Assembly: GCA_025403435.1 (NCBI GenBank)
Contig: CM046333.1
Span: forward strand, 13,665,770-13,729,769
Source of the DNA: Artocarpus heterophyllus
Taxonomy: Eukaryota > Streptophyta > Magnoliopsida > Rosales > Moraceae
Direction of reading: 5' to 3'
Length of the DNA: 64,000 bases
The first letter of the stretch is position 1; each line of letters opens with the position of its first letter. Shown in pieces: positions 1 through 11,516 of this stretch. The notes beneath the pieces were generated by a model. The model was not told the origin of the DNA and did no database searches. It was given only the letters and a program-made list of their open reading frames with translations. The position numbers were made by a program, and so were the translations under genes.

Positions 1-266
1 AACACCTCAATTCTTCAAGGAGTCAGAGACATTTCCAAATTAGGGGCAGAATCATTATCCTGTGGACTTAAAACTAATTTAAGTACAATCAAACATTAGT
101 AAGTGGTCCAGGTTTGAATAGCACCCATAACAACAAAATTAAAAAAAAAAAAAAAAATTCCAAATCCTCTTGTTTTAAAGTTTTTTTTTTTTTTTTGGCT
201 CTTTAAGTTCTTGTTCTATTCTATGATAGCACACTGATCATTACTAAGTATTTTTGCTTTTTGTAG

Positions 267-2027
267 GTTTGAGGATGCTGTTGCGGCAGCCCAACAAGCA
301 GCAAAACTAGATCCAAACAACTTTGAGATCGGCATGGCAGTAAAGAGAGCCCGAGCCGTCTCGTTGGCACGGTCAAACGGTAACCTTCTCTTCAAGGCAG
401 AGAAGTTCTCGCAAGCATGTATTGTGTACAGCCACGGACTAGAGGATGATCTGCACAACTCCGTTTTACTATGCAACCGAGCGGCTTGTCGCTCTAAGCT
501 TGGACAATTCGAAAAGGCCATCGAAGATTGCACTGCAGCTCTTAATGTCCAGCCTTCTTACAGCAAGGCCAGGCTACGCAGGGCAGATTGTAATGCCAAG
601 GTAAGCAAGTCTCGTTTTGCTGTTTCTATCGGTCAGGTGTTTACTAAAACACTGTATAACGTACAGCCATTTTTTTTAAAAGAAAAAAAAGCCCTTGAAA
701 ATTGGTGGAGTTATGTGTAGATTTATTTCTAGGTTGATGTCTGCAACCATTATAAAAACCAAGTTTTAACCAATTGAAAGTTTATAGAATTTTGCACGAG
801 TTCTGTTATAATAATTTGTGGGGACCAACTAATGGATATGCAAATTTGTGATCGAGAAATAATAATAATAATAGTGATCATAGCATCACTCTAGGAGCAA
901 ACCATAAACCATCAATTATTGACACCATAAACCATTAATAAAACATCAAATATCACTTTTACATAAAATTGCCCGAATCCTTGTATAATAATTTGCGGGT
1001 CCCAAAGATTGAACATAAAAAAATTGTGATTGACAATAATAATAATAGTAATAACAATTATTATTGTCATTATGATTCTTATTGTCAAATTATAACATCA
1101 CTCTATGAGCAAACCAATAAATAATTGACAGTTTTTTGTTCTCTTGTTTATTTATGTGGGAATAGTTGGAGAGATGGGAAGCTTCAATCCAAGACTATGA
1201 AGTCCTAATAAGAGAAACTCCAGGGGATGAGGAAGTTGGAAGAGCTTTGTTTGATGCCCAGCTCCAGCTCAAAAGACAACGAGGAGAAGATATTAAGGAT
1301 ATGAAATTTGGATCGAACTTAGTTTTTATCTCCAGCAATGACCGTTTCAGGCACATTGTTACCTCGCCTGGTAATTTTTTTTTATTATTATTTTTTATTT
1401 TTTTTAGGCACAGAAGAAAATACTGGGCTAAAAGAATGTAGGAAGAAACTAACTGCTTCTGAAGTATTGTCAGGGATGTCTGTGGTGCTGTTTTGTAACA
1501 AATCCAAACAAAAAGGAGTTTTGCAAGTCCTTGAACAAGTTTGCAAGAGATTCCCATCTGTCAATTTCCTCAAGGTTTGTTTTGCTAACACAAAATAAAA
1601 ACCACACTTCTTTAGACCGAATAATATTGTTTCTTAACTGTATTTTTACTATAGGCAAAAACTATTGCGCTTTAGTTGTTTGATTAGTTTTTTTAGGCAC
1701 TTTGATTTATTAGTATCCATGTTAAAAATTTTTAACACATGGCACAAAATTACTTACACTTATAAATCAGATTGTTAAAATATTAATACCTATCAATAAT
1801 GAAAAGGACATTTTCTATCATAGAAATTCGCTATATTTTGTAGTAAATAATTTTGTTTGTGAATGAACTTTTAGGTGGAGGTGGAAGACCATCCTTACTT
1901 GGTGAAAACAGAGGGAGTTAGCACCATACCGACATTTAAGATATACAAAAATGGATCAAGGGTCAAGGAAATTCCAGGCAGCAACCATGACTTACTAGAG
2001 AGCTCAGTCAAATGGTACAGCAGTTGA
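267..2027 (+). CDS. TPR repeat-containing thioredoxin-like protein (TTL family), 3' part of gene
   Basis: Four coding exons read through as join(267..600, 1166..1370, 1474..1574, 1875..2027), giving about 263 residues and a TGA stop at 2025-2027. The reading begins with FEDAVAAAQQAAKLDPNN and continues through two tetratricopeptide repeats (GNLLFKAEKF..., CNRAACRSKLGQFEKAIEDC) into a C-terminal thioredoxin fold (SVVLFCNKSK, then VSTIPTFKIYKNG). All introns have GT..AG borders. The third intron was placed at 1371-1473 because SPG followed by MSVVLF matches the family; an alternative acceptor at 1407 keeps the same frame and would add about 22 residues. The thioredoxin domain lacks the CxxC redox pair, which is normal for TTL proteins. 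TTLs act as scaffold or co-chaperone proteins in stress, abscisic acid and brassinosteroid responses; that role is family knowledge. The 5' exons lie left of the window; 1-266 reads as intron with a pyrimidine-rich acceptor. Confidence 0.9.
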
Positions 2028-3109
2028 AGGAAATCCAGAACACAAATTTCTCCAAAAGCCTAAAACATGCACTTTTTTCTTGTCAGGCATAGACTGAATT
2101 GTAGGGGGATATTTACAAATGTCCCTTTTTTCCAAATAAGGTCTTTATCTTTGATTTTTGAATTTGTTTGTAAATTAAAATATATCTAGTGTTTATGTGC
2201 TTTTGTGCATCCTTAATCTAGATTCTGCCTCTTACGTTTCGCACGTGCAAGCTTAGTAAACAAGATTAGGTAATAAATTGTTGGCAACGAAATTGCTATG
2301 AGATTGATTATTTAAAGCGTTTGTCTTCTTTTTTTATTTATTTACTGTGTGTGATAACCGGAGAGAGTTTGTGTCAGGATAAGTGTTTCTTACTAGCTTC
2401 AGTACGAGGAGAATTCTACGGCAGGTTATGGAAGAAAAACAGTAATGCAAATATTTATTTTTTTTTTTTGAAGGAATTGAATTTTCAATAAATTAAAAAT
2501 TACTACAAACAAAAATTCAAAACGGCCGTCCATTAACCATCAAAAATCTTAGGTATCGAATGTATCCATCAATTATCAATTATAGTGTGGGGATAAATGA
2601 CATGGTCGAGGACCATGGGGAGAACCCGCTCCTGCTCGACACTACTAATGAAGCTCATTGGTTTGACATCAATCTCTAAAATTGCTAATGGACAAAGCCA
2701 ATCCACCAGAACTCCCTGATAAAGCTTAAACGAATTCTAATATGCCAAAATCTACGAGCATATATGAAACAAAATGGAAGCGTGAAATGAAATACCTCAT
2801 GCCATTGCTACTGTATTCTTTCGGTTGTCAACGATGGGTCATGTGGCTGCTTGTAAACCAAGACTATCTTACTTGGAGCTTTTTCAAGTCCTCACAAAAC
2901 TCAATTGATGGTGTTAGATTCTTAAGAGAGTTTTTTGAACTTGAGGACCCAAGGCTCTGTTTAATACACGGACAAAATTTTTTTCTGTGCAACCGAAAAT
3001 GCTTCCATCAAACAATCTTTATACTGCTTCAAAAAAATTTAGTTACCAAATTGATTTAATGAGCATAAATATGAGGCCAATAATGTGTAGTCGTTGTAAA
3101 GTTTAATTG
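2028..3109. other. 3' flank of the TTL gene and unassigned DNA
   Basis: The first few hundred bases are the likely 3' UTR and AT-rich spacer. From about 2570 to 3000 composition is less AT-biased (for example the palindromic GGTCGAGGACCATGG area near 2604), but no reading frame, splice pattern or protein family was recognised on either strand. It could be a worn transposon or gene fragment. Confidence 0.4.
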
Positions 3110-3870
3110 GTTTTTATTCTTGAAACCGTTGAAGAATAAAACGGTTACACTCCTCACACCCAAATGAGGACACTTATACCCAAGATACAACTCTAGCCGA
3201 CAAAAACCACATTCCCCACTGCTAACCAGTGGATATCCAAACCACACCAAACTAGGAGGTAGGAAGCCACCTCATTTATTTCATGGACTACAGCAAAACA
3301 CAACCAGTACAAACAAAAAAAAAACACCAAAAACTTGGAAGCAGCACCCCCAGCACCAGTAGTCCCTCCATCCCCGTCTGGTCTTCGCCTGGTCTAGGTT
3401 CCGTCGATCCGTCCCAACGCCCCCCTCCCAGTCCGACCCGAGCTCCAAACAGCTGGGTTGAACCCAGCTACTTCAGACAATACCCGTGCCGCTCCCACCA
3501 CTATGCCACCCTGCTTCTCCGGCCGTAGCCGACGCCCAGACAGGCCCAACCATCCAGGTCCTCCACGGGTCGGTTTGCCTTCCCCTTTTGGCCACATCAG
3601 TGCCCTAGCCCACAGATCGGCATTGAGCCCCCGTGCGAACCTCGATCCAACCGCTAGAACCTCCTCCTTTCTCGCCGGCACAGAGAATCGCCGGCATCCT
3701 AGCCACCTCACCCCGGCAGACGATGGAGATCTCCGCTGCCATGAGCTTCTCCTCCAAGCTTGGTCTCTACACAGCCTCCCCCACTCGCGGATCTAAGCTT
3801 CAGCGGCTCGCCCGGAGGCGAAGCCGGGCTTTGGACCCGGATTGAGAGGGGGCGGCGTCACACCTCATGG
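3110..3870 (-). mobile_element. GC-rich island, possible non-LTR retroposon fragment
   Basis: About 760 bases stand out from the AT-rich surroundings by their GC content, especially 3340-3850. Read on the minus strand, a GC-rich, arginine- and glycine-rich open stretch (3394-3711) is followed by a GT-rich segment with a run of T (T9 opposite 3321-3330) and AATAAA-like signals (opposite 3120-3140 and near 3275). A GC-rich body followed by a T/GT-rich 3' tail resembles the layout of plant L1-type or SINE-like retroposons. No reverse transcriptase or other domain is visible and no flanking duplication was found, so the class is a guess. A pseudogene fragment is an alternative. Confidence 0.3.
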
Positions 3871-4065
3871 AAGATTTAAAAAACGCTAGCAGAGAGCTTA
3901 CAATAGAAAGAGAGAACCTAACTTCAAGATTGCAAATTTTTGTGTTGTGTTAACTGTAATGCATATTAAGAGAGTGTAATATGCATTAAACTTTAACTTT
4001 GTTTACTTTCTAATTTTGACGTTGTTTTTAACGAGATCTAGCGTTAAAATACACACTACTAGTCC

Positions 4066-4299
4066 TCCAAAATAATTATAAGGCTTGGAGAATGAATAAT
4101 AGAGAATTGGTTGAATGCTTTTTTTTTGTGTATTTCATTACCAGAATATGATATCTATATACAAATGTATCATATAATTTTACCTATTTCTAAGGTTTAG
4201 AATCCGTGATCTTCTATCAAAGGGATATAATATACACTACTTTAAGAAAGTAAATAAACAGAGATTATGGTAATATATTTACAACGATATTTCTTAATA
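4066..4299 (-). repeat. 3' LTR of the copia element
   Basis: Aligns over its whole length with 8877-9110. On the minus strand it starts TATTAAGAAATATCG directly after the purine tract and ends TTATTTTGGA. The usual TG..CA termini are absent. Confidence 0.9.
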
Positions 4300-4310
4300 C
4301 TCCCCCTTAA
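4300..4310 (-). other. Polypurine tract of the copia element
   Basis: On the minus strand TTAAGGGGGAG lies directly before the 3' LTR. This is the standard plus-strand primer position for copia elements. Confidence 0.85.
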
Positions 4311-4389
4311 GTTGGAAAGTGAATATCATGAAGTCCCAACTTGTTGCATAGACTTATAAATTGATCCTTTCCCAACACTTTAGTAAATA

Positions 4390-6600
4390 CATCCGCTAAT
4401 TGAGAGTGCGAGGGTACATAAAAAGGACTAATCATTCCGGCTTGCATTTTTTCTCAAACGATGTGACAGTCTATTTCGATGTGCTTTGTACGCTCATGAA
4501 AAACAGGATTTGCTGCAATGCACAAAGCTGCCTGATTATCACAAAACAACGGTATAGGAGCTACCAGTGGGACTTTTAAATCCTGTAATATGTAGCACAA
4601 CCAAGTCAATTCTAAACATATGTTAGCCATAGCTCGATATTCGACTTCAGCTGATGATCTAGAAACATTGGTTTGTTTCTTGGATTTCCATGAAATGAGA
4701 GAATTTCCAAGAAAGATGCAATATCATGTAATTGACCGTCTCGTGGTACGACAACCTCCCTAATCTGAATCGTAAAACGCTTTCAGGGCAAGGCTATTGG
4801 TGGAAGGTAATAATAAACCTTGACTAGGACTTACTTTGATGTATTTGAGGATTCGTATGGCAGCATCCCAATGAGGTTTTCAAGGTTCTTGCATGAATTG
4901 ACTTAGTGCACAAACTGAATAGACTATATCAGGCCTTGTGACAATTAGATAGATCAATCTACCTACTAATCTTTTGTATTTAGTTGTATCACTCATTAAT
5001 ACTCCATATGTGGGAGAGAGTCTCAAATTCTGTTCCATTGGAAACTTGTCGAGGCGTACACCTAGAAGTCTTAAATCTTGCAAAATGTTAAATGCATACT
5101 TCCTTTGAGACATGAAAATGCCTTTTTTAGAACAGGAGAACTCAATGACCAAAAAATATTTCAGGTCTCTAAGATCTTTGATACGAAAGTGCTTGAGAAG
5201 AAATTTTTTGAGACGTTCCATTTCTTAGAGATTTTTTCATGTGAGAAGTATGTCATCAACATAGATAAGGACAACAGTGAATGAAGTACCTTGGGCCTTG
5301 GTGAAAAGAGAATAATCAGCCTTTGATTGTTGTTAGCCAGCTTTTTGGATGGCTTCTAAAAAAGTGGAGAACTAGTTTCTTGATGCCTATTTGAGTCCAT
5401 AAAGAGACTTGTTGAGCCGACATACAATGTTCTCCCCCTATCGGCGAAGACCAGGTGGAAGATCCATGTATACTACCTCATGCAAGTCGCCATGAAGAAA
5501 AGCATTTTAGACATCTAATTGGTGGATGTACCAATCTCGGGCAGCTGCAACAGTAAGAAGACACCGAAGTGTAGTAAGCTTGGCTGTAGGAGAGAAGGTT
5601 TCTTGATAGTCGATGCTTTCAACTTGAATGTATCCCTTAGCAACAAGTCAGGCCTTATAACGCTCGATAGTGCCATCAGATTTGTATTTGATTTTGTAGA
5701 CCCATTTGCAACTGATTGGTTTGTGGCCATTGGGCAGTGGAACTAAACTCCAGGTGTTGTTTTCTTGTAATGCTTCTAATTTGACATCCATGTCCTGTTG
5801 CCAATGTGGATTAAGGATAGCTTCAGCATAGTTTTTAGGCTCTGTGTGACTTGAAATGTTAGTTAGAAGAGTACAATGGGCAAAGGAAAGACGAGAGTAG
5901 GAAAGAAAATGAGAAAGTGGATATCGAGTACCTTTTGTAGAACTTGGTGTTGAGGAAGAGTGATTGATTTGGGATGACATTATGAAGTCTCTATGCCATG
6001 TCGGAGGTCGTTTAGGACGAATATATTGTCGCAATGGGGGAATGGAAGGAGTGGTAGAGTCTAAAGTTTCTGAAGAGGGTATAAGGGATTCTATTTGTGA
6101 TGAGGATGTTGAAGATGGAGTAGGACTTGAAGAAATGTTTGGAGTAGCAGGCGTGTGGGTGGGATATGAGGGCTCGTGTGTATGGGTGGCTCAATTTGCT
6201 GAAGTGGAGTAGATGGAGTATTGGTGGGGAAGAGTGATGTGGTTCACAGACTCTCCATGGTGTCAGGAATAAAATCAGGCAGCACAAAATTTGGTTTTGG
6301 TGGAGTTGAAGTGGATGAGAAAGGAAAAGTGGTTTCATAAAATTTGACATCACGACTTACCTTAGTCTCTAAATCATATAGTTTGTAACCTTTTTGACCG
6401 GTCGAGTATGCAACAAAGATGCAACACTTGGCACTAGGATCAAATTTATTAATGGGATGTACAACTATTGCATAACATAGACAACCAAAAACTTTCAAGT
6501 GATCAAGTGATGGTGGGCGATTATATAGCAATTCAAAAGGTGATTTATTTGATAGCAATAGTGATGGTAGGCGATTAATGAGGTATACAACAGTCAAAAC
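4390..6600 (-). pseudogene. Copia reverse transcriptase and RNase H, broken
   Basis: Minus-strand remnants in copia order. Around 5648-5790 the reverse transcriptase start reads NNTWSLVPLPNGHKPI then CKWVYKIK. The catalytic YVDD is readable near 5240-5270, with a stop a few codons later. 4880-5221 continues with LKDLRDLKYFL-like and TRPDIVYSVCALSQFM motifs. RNase H follows down to about 4400 with [10 protein letters not shown] and [12 protein letters not shown] motifs. Frame changes and stops separate the pieces. The 6244-6597 segment (MTVVYLINRLPS, KVFGCLCYA) is the link between integrase and reverse transcriptase. Confidence 0.85.
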
Positions 6601-6633
6601 ACATTCACCCCAAAAGGTAAGAGGTAAGTTGGA

Positions 6634-7650
6634 CTAGAAAAGTAATGCACGTGCTACGATGAGAATATGACAATGTTTACGTTCAACAACTCCATTTTGT
6701 TGCGGAGTGTAAACACAAGTGTGTTGATATTCAATGCCATGAAACCAAAAGAAATTTCTCATAGAAAGGAATTCAGAACCATTGTCTACTCTGATTGCTT
6801 TAATGTAGGCATGGAATTGAGTGTATGCAAATTCAATGAAGGATTTCAAAATATGTTGGGTCTTAGACTTATGTTGCATGAGAAATGTCCATGTGCATCT
6901 TGTAAAATCATCGACAATAGTAAGAAAAAAACGTGCCCCTGAATGTGTGGAAACTTTTTGAGGACCCCAAATATCACAATGTAGCAAATCAAATGGAGCA
7001 TGAGTTGATATAGAACTTGAAGGAAATGGAAGTCTAGTTTGCTTTGCCATGGGACAAACATTACAATTATTATCATAGGAGATATTATTAGAAGGCACTA
7101 ATGAAGAAGCTAATTTGAGACGAAATGGTGATGGGTGTCCAAGACGCATATGCCACAAATTTGAAGAGTGTGAAACTTGATGAGAGACAGGTAATCTTTG
7201 CAACGAAGACATGTAATAGAGACCACCATGTTGTCTACCCGAGCCAATCATCTTCCCCGTAGCCAAGTCCTGCAAAACACAAAAAGAAGGGAACAAAATG
7301 GCACAACAGTTTAGAGCAGCAGTAATTTTGCTTAAAGAAATTAAATTTAAGCGAAAAGAGGGGACGCATAAAACGTTGTCTAAAGTGATATTGGAATTAA
7401 ATGGTATGGTGCCAGTTGAAGTGATAGGAGCAGAAGAATCGGTGGGTAAATTAATGACGGGTATTGGTGAGTATTTTGTTTGAGCAAAAAGTGTAGAATC
7501 GGAAGCGATTTGGTCAGTGGCTCTACTATCTAAAATCCAAGGCTTAGTGAATACATAATTAATTGAAGCACTAGCAAAAAGAGACAGACCTGTAGCATTT
7601 GCAGATGTGTTGTTATCACCAGCAACATGATTTGCATTTATCATTGACAA
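6634..7650 (-). pseudogene. Copia protease and integrase segment
   Basis: A 338-residue open stretch on the minus strand. It starts with the protease motif WILDSRATDQIA at 7522-7560: the expected D-S/T-G active site reads D-S-R, a single-base change. It then holds the GAG-pre-integrase HHCC zinc finger (HMRLGHPSPFRL, CNVCPMAKQ) and the integrase core (CDIWGP, TIVDDFTR, VDNGSEF, TPQQNGVVERKH), in which the acidic catalytic residues are visible. The frame breaks after ARALLF and resumes in 6244-6597. The mutated protease by itself would block maturation. Confidence 0.9.
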
Positions 7651-7739
7651 TGCATGACAAGTTGTTGAAGTTGCTCTGTAGAAAAAGCATGTGAAGAATT
7701 GACCGGGTTGGAGATTTGGGCTGATTTATTGATGTCATG

Positions 7740-8805
7740 CTAATGAAGTCCATGCATAGCTTGAGAAGAGTTGGTGATATTTGCTGCGAAAGAGGAATTG
7801 GATGCATTTCCTCGAAACCCACATTGTTGCTGTTGCAAGTGATTTTGTCGATTACCTTGGGTCCTTGTGTTGTTGGGAGTCCAGGTGCCATTTTTAAATT
7901 TGCACTTGTCCTTAGTATGGCCTCTTTTATCACAATATTTGCAATAAAATTTTTGAGTCCGACAATTGTCAATTGTATGGCCTTCTCTATTGCAATGCTC
8001 ACAGTGCTTATCTTTTGATTTATTTGAGAAGCTATTTAGACGATCCTGAATTGCAGCAGCAATGAAGAAGTTCTCAGTGGATTCCATTGTCATTTGTTAT
8101 TGTGTTTCATCTTGAATAACGAGGGAATAGGCTTGGCGCACATTAGGCAACAGCGAAATCATGAGAATGTTAGTACGAACAACATTGTACATGTCGTTGA
8201 GACCCATGAGAAATTGCATCATTCGATCTTCTTCCCTTTGTTCGATGTGCGCTTTCATTTGGTTACAGGTGGGAAGAGGTCGATATGTCTCTAGCTCATC
8301 CCAAAGACCTTTGAGTTTTGTGAAATAGGCTGACTGTCATAGTTCCTTGTGAGAGAGAGGCCAAAGATTTTTGGATTTGATTGATTGCTGGTGCATTCTT
8401 TTGTGAGTACTGATCTTCGAAATCTTCCCATACTTGACGCGCAGTCTTGGCATGAATGACCCCCTTGGCTAGATCTGGCTCCACCGAGTGAGTAAGCCAT
8501 GATAAAATCATGCTATTACATTGCTTCCAAAGTGCATATTCCGCTGGTTGTTTTGTTTCTGAAGATGGCTCGATGGAACCATCAACAAAGCCAATTTTAT
8601 TCTTGGCTATGAGAGCATGAATCATTGATTTGCTCCATGATGGATAATTTGCACCATTCAATTTTGTTGGAACGAGCATGTGACCAGGGCTATCTAAATG
8701 ATGAACAAAGTATGGGTTTGATAGATCCATATAAGAATTGACGTTGCTAGTGTTTGACTTTTTGAAATGGTTTTTCTCTGATTGTGTTTGAGTTGCTTTT
8801 GCCAT
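7740..8805 (-). pseudogene. Copia Gag with two zinc knuckles, broken
   Basis: Begins with ATG at 8805 (MAKATQTQ) and runs as Gag (KLNGANYPSWSKSM, ALWKQCNSMILSWL, TARQVWEDFEDQYSQ) to about 8300, where the frame shifts. The Gag core continues in another frame to a stop near 8095. Two CCHC knuckles, CEHCNREGHTIDNC and CKYCDKRGHTKDKC, lie at about 7910-8010. The 169-residue N-terminal part alone would be about half a typical copia Gag. Confidence 0.88.
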
Positions 8806-8864
8806 GGTGTTTGTAAGCGTGTTAGAGCTTTGAAAAGATCAAGCAATTAGGCACCAGGATGCTT

Positions 8865-8876
8865 GCTCTGAGACCA
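8865..8876 (-). other. Primer binding site of the copia element
   Basis: Plus strand GCTCTGAGACCA, minus strand TGGTCTCAGAGC, one change from the standard TGGTATCAGAGC that pairs with the 3' end of initiator tRNA-Met. It directly abuts the LTR at 8877. Confidence 0.88.
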
Positions 8877-9110
8877 TCTAAAATAATGATAAGGCTTGGA
8901 GAATGAATAATAGAGAATTGGTTGAATGCCTTTTTCTTGTGTATTTTATTACTAGAACACGATATATATATACAAATGTACCATATAATTTTACCTATGT
9001 CTAAGACTTAGAATCCATGATCCTCTATTAGAGGGATATAATGTACACTACTTTAGGAAAGTAAATAAACATAGATTATGGTAATATATTTAAAACGATA
9101 TTTCTTAATA
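8877..9110 (-). repeat. 5' LTR of the copia element
   Basis: Same 234-bp length as its partner. On the minus strand it runs from TATTAAGAAATATCG to ATTATTTTAGA, followed at once by the primer binding site. Confidence 0.9.
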
Positions 9111-9861
9111 AGTCGGGATGTCTTACCGCAGAAAGGTTATTGATTCCATGGCATAACAAAATATTGTCCCTCTCACATGCACATCTCACATGCACATGCT
9201 GTGAGATTTCTCTATTATTCTGTTGTAAAACTTGTCTATCCGTACGGGAATAGACAGCAATCCTTTTCAAGAAAATAGTTATTTCCGGAAGTGAAACAAT
9301 AGCTGAATCACAATAACTGATCAGAAGCTTTTAACAAACATTGCTTGTTTGAACTTTAAAGTTAAGAATCTGATCCATCATGTGTTTTTGTTATTTATTT
9401 ACTTACCTAAAATTCCTTTGAAGTAAAAGGGTAAAAATAAGCATTTGAAAACTTTACGAGCATCTATAGAAAAATAAATAAATAAATAAATAACCTCTAG
9501 AATCACGGACTAAAAGCATACTAGCCATTTGAAAGATATGTTTTAAGTTTAAGAACCATAATGTATAAAAGTTGTATATTATAGTTATTTTTTACTTTTT
9601 ATTATAGCTGTTGAGAGCTTTATATTATTCACAATTAAAATTGATATATTAAAATGGATGTTTTAAACGAAAATTGCTATATTACAATTTACTATCCATG
9701 TCTTGATGAGCCCACACGAGGATAGCCAGAGAGCTAGTCTGCTCTATGAGCCCATAATACATTTGTGAATTGTGCGTGTTTGGGAAGCTCTCTTTTTTTT
9801 TTTTTTTTTTGGCTTGGAATACATAAGGAAGCTTTTCCTTTGTCAAAATATTTAAAAACTA

Positions 9862-10010
9862 CAGAGGTTGGCATAGTCTAATGATAACTTCCCAGTTATA
9901 GTTATTATAAGGTGAAGAATTCAAAACCCTTTATCTAAAGTTGGACGTAAGAAGGTCCACAAACAGAATACTTGATATAATTTACAGCACGAATTTTCCT
10001 TCTCCCTTTT
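9862..10010 (+). mobile_element. tRNA-derived SINE-like element
   Basis: GAGGTTGGCATAGTCTAATG at 9864-9883 resembles a polymerase III A box, and GAATTCAAAACC at 9917-9928 resembles a decayed B box about 40 bases later. A GC-neutral body and a T-rich 3' end follow. This matches the layout of plant SINEs. No flanking duplication could be fixed. Confidence 0.5.
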
Positions 10011-10113
10011 TGTTTTCTAATTCTTTAGTTTTCAGCTATAATTAATCCAACGCAGCAGGGACTTGAATGAATTTTGATGTCCCATGGCTCAGATGAGAAG
10101 AAAAAATGGAAAA

Positions 10114-10156
10114 CATATATATATATATATATATATATACTATATATATATATATA
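10114..10156. repeat. (AT)n microsatellite
   Basis: Two AT runs separated by one CT step. Of marker value only. Confidence 0.9.
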
Positions 10157-11474
10157 CTTTTGTGCCAAGAAAAATTGATGAAGGTGATTTCTGGCTATTG
10201 TGTATCGATTTGACCATCTTAATTGAGGACCTAACTTTCAACCCCAATGAAGCCGACTAGACGGTTGACACTAAAGATCCGAAGAATATAAAATTTCATT
10301 ACGATGCTTAAAAAAAAAGTAGAGCATAAATTAAGCCATGTTTATAGGCCTACTTAATCAATTTAACACGTCAGCTTGACAAACAACATTATTGTGAGTC
10401 ATCATTCAGATAGGAAACATTCTGTCCTCTTCAAAAATCAAATTCTGTCCTCAAAAACACATTTGTTGCATGCAAAGTGAAGCCTTGAAAACTAGCGCCT
10501 TAGCAAGGGAAAATTCAAAAAGCATCCCTAAATTTTTAGTTAAATTTATTTATTCGTAGAATTTTGAAAAGAGATATTTTAATTTAAAAATAATTTGAAA
10601 GTATAAATATTGTAATAATAAAATAAAAAAATAAATATATCAATCAATAGCAAATAAATGTCAATTCTTCATACATGATATTCTTGATAATAAAATTGAT
10701 ATCAAATACGTCATTTGTGAAATTTAACATAAAAAATAACACACTTAAAAGCTAAAAAATATAACATAGATGCAATAATATGACCCTCCATTGAAGATGC
10801 TCTAACAACCTATTATAAGAGTATAGTTTAACAAAAAAAAGGTCATCATTATCCTCATCCACCAGACCCCAAGCGCATGTGGACAGAACAAGCCAGATCA
10901 TGAGATGGTTACAATGATTGACCCTCTGTTTGGTAAGTTCTCACCATAAACTCAGTTATGAATAATATAAAGCTCTTATATATTACAATAACAATAAAAA
11001 AAATTACTACAGTGTAAAGTCTCTCACATGCTACAGTAAAAGTGGTTCTAACAATTAGTTCCCACCACCTTCTAAACACCACTAATTTCTCTCTGCTCAA
11101 AGATTTTGGATTTCAATAATCGTTTCATTTAGATTTTCATATTCTAGGCTTCCCTCCTATTCTGGTTCCATAAGAGCTACAATTTATCCTGTTATTGCTA
11201 AATATCAACGGAAAAAACAACCCGACGAAGTGCTAAATTCTAATTTTCGCTTTGCCGTTTTGTGATGAAAAATAAAAGGCATACCAGGAGGAACAAGACG
11301 CAAATTTTCATTTCTATTTCCCTCTCGTCATATCTACTTTTTCTTTTTGTGGCTATCATCATATATAGACTTAAATATTATTAACATATCAATGCATATA
11401 AATACATAAAATTCTCTCAGTCACTCTTTTTTCTTATCACACTTTTTTTTTATAGATCACAGACGAAAGTCGAT

Positions 11475-11477
11475 TAC

Positions 11478-11514
<37 letters not shown>

Positions 11515-11516
11515 TA
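11475..11516. repeat. Compound (AT)n(AC)n microsatellite
   Basis: An alternating AT run passes directly into an AC run, a common compound repeat in plants. Confidence 0.9.

Larger units (their letters stand above)
4066..9110 (-). mobile_element. Ty1/copia LTR retrotransposon, structurally complete but decayed
   Basis: Two 234-bp direct repeats (4066-4299 and 8877-9110) bound an internal region whose copia-order domains (Gag zinc knuckles, protease, integrase, reverse transcriptase, RNase H) all read on the minus strand. The primer binding site touches the 5' LTR and a purine tract touches the 3' LTR. Five bases flanking the element, AGTCC at 4061-4065 and AGTCG at 9111-9115, form a target duplication with one mismatch. 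The LTRs differ at about 21 of 234 positions by hand count, mostly transitions, so the insertion is old. The coding region carries several frameshifts and stops, so it cannot be autonomous now. Confidence 0.93.

Noticed and set aside
1408..1473. Extra 22 residues in the TTL gene from the acceptor at 1407
   Set aside because: The frame stays open, but known TTL proteins run directly from SPG into the thioredoxin strand. The acceptor at 1473 gives that.
9864..9928. A functional tRNA gene
   Set aside because: A- and B-box-like words are present but cannot be folded into a cloverleaf by eye; fits a SINE head better.
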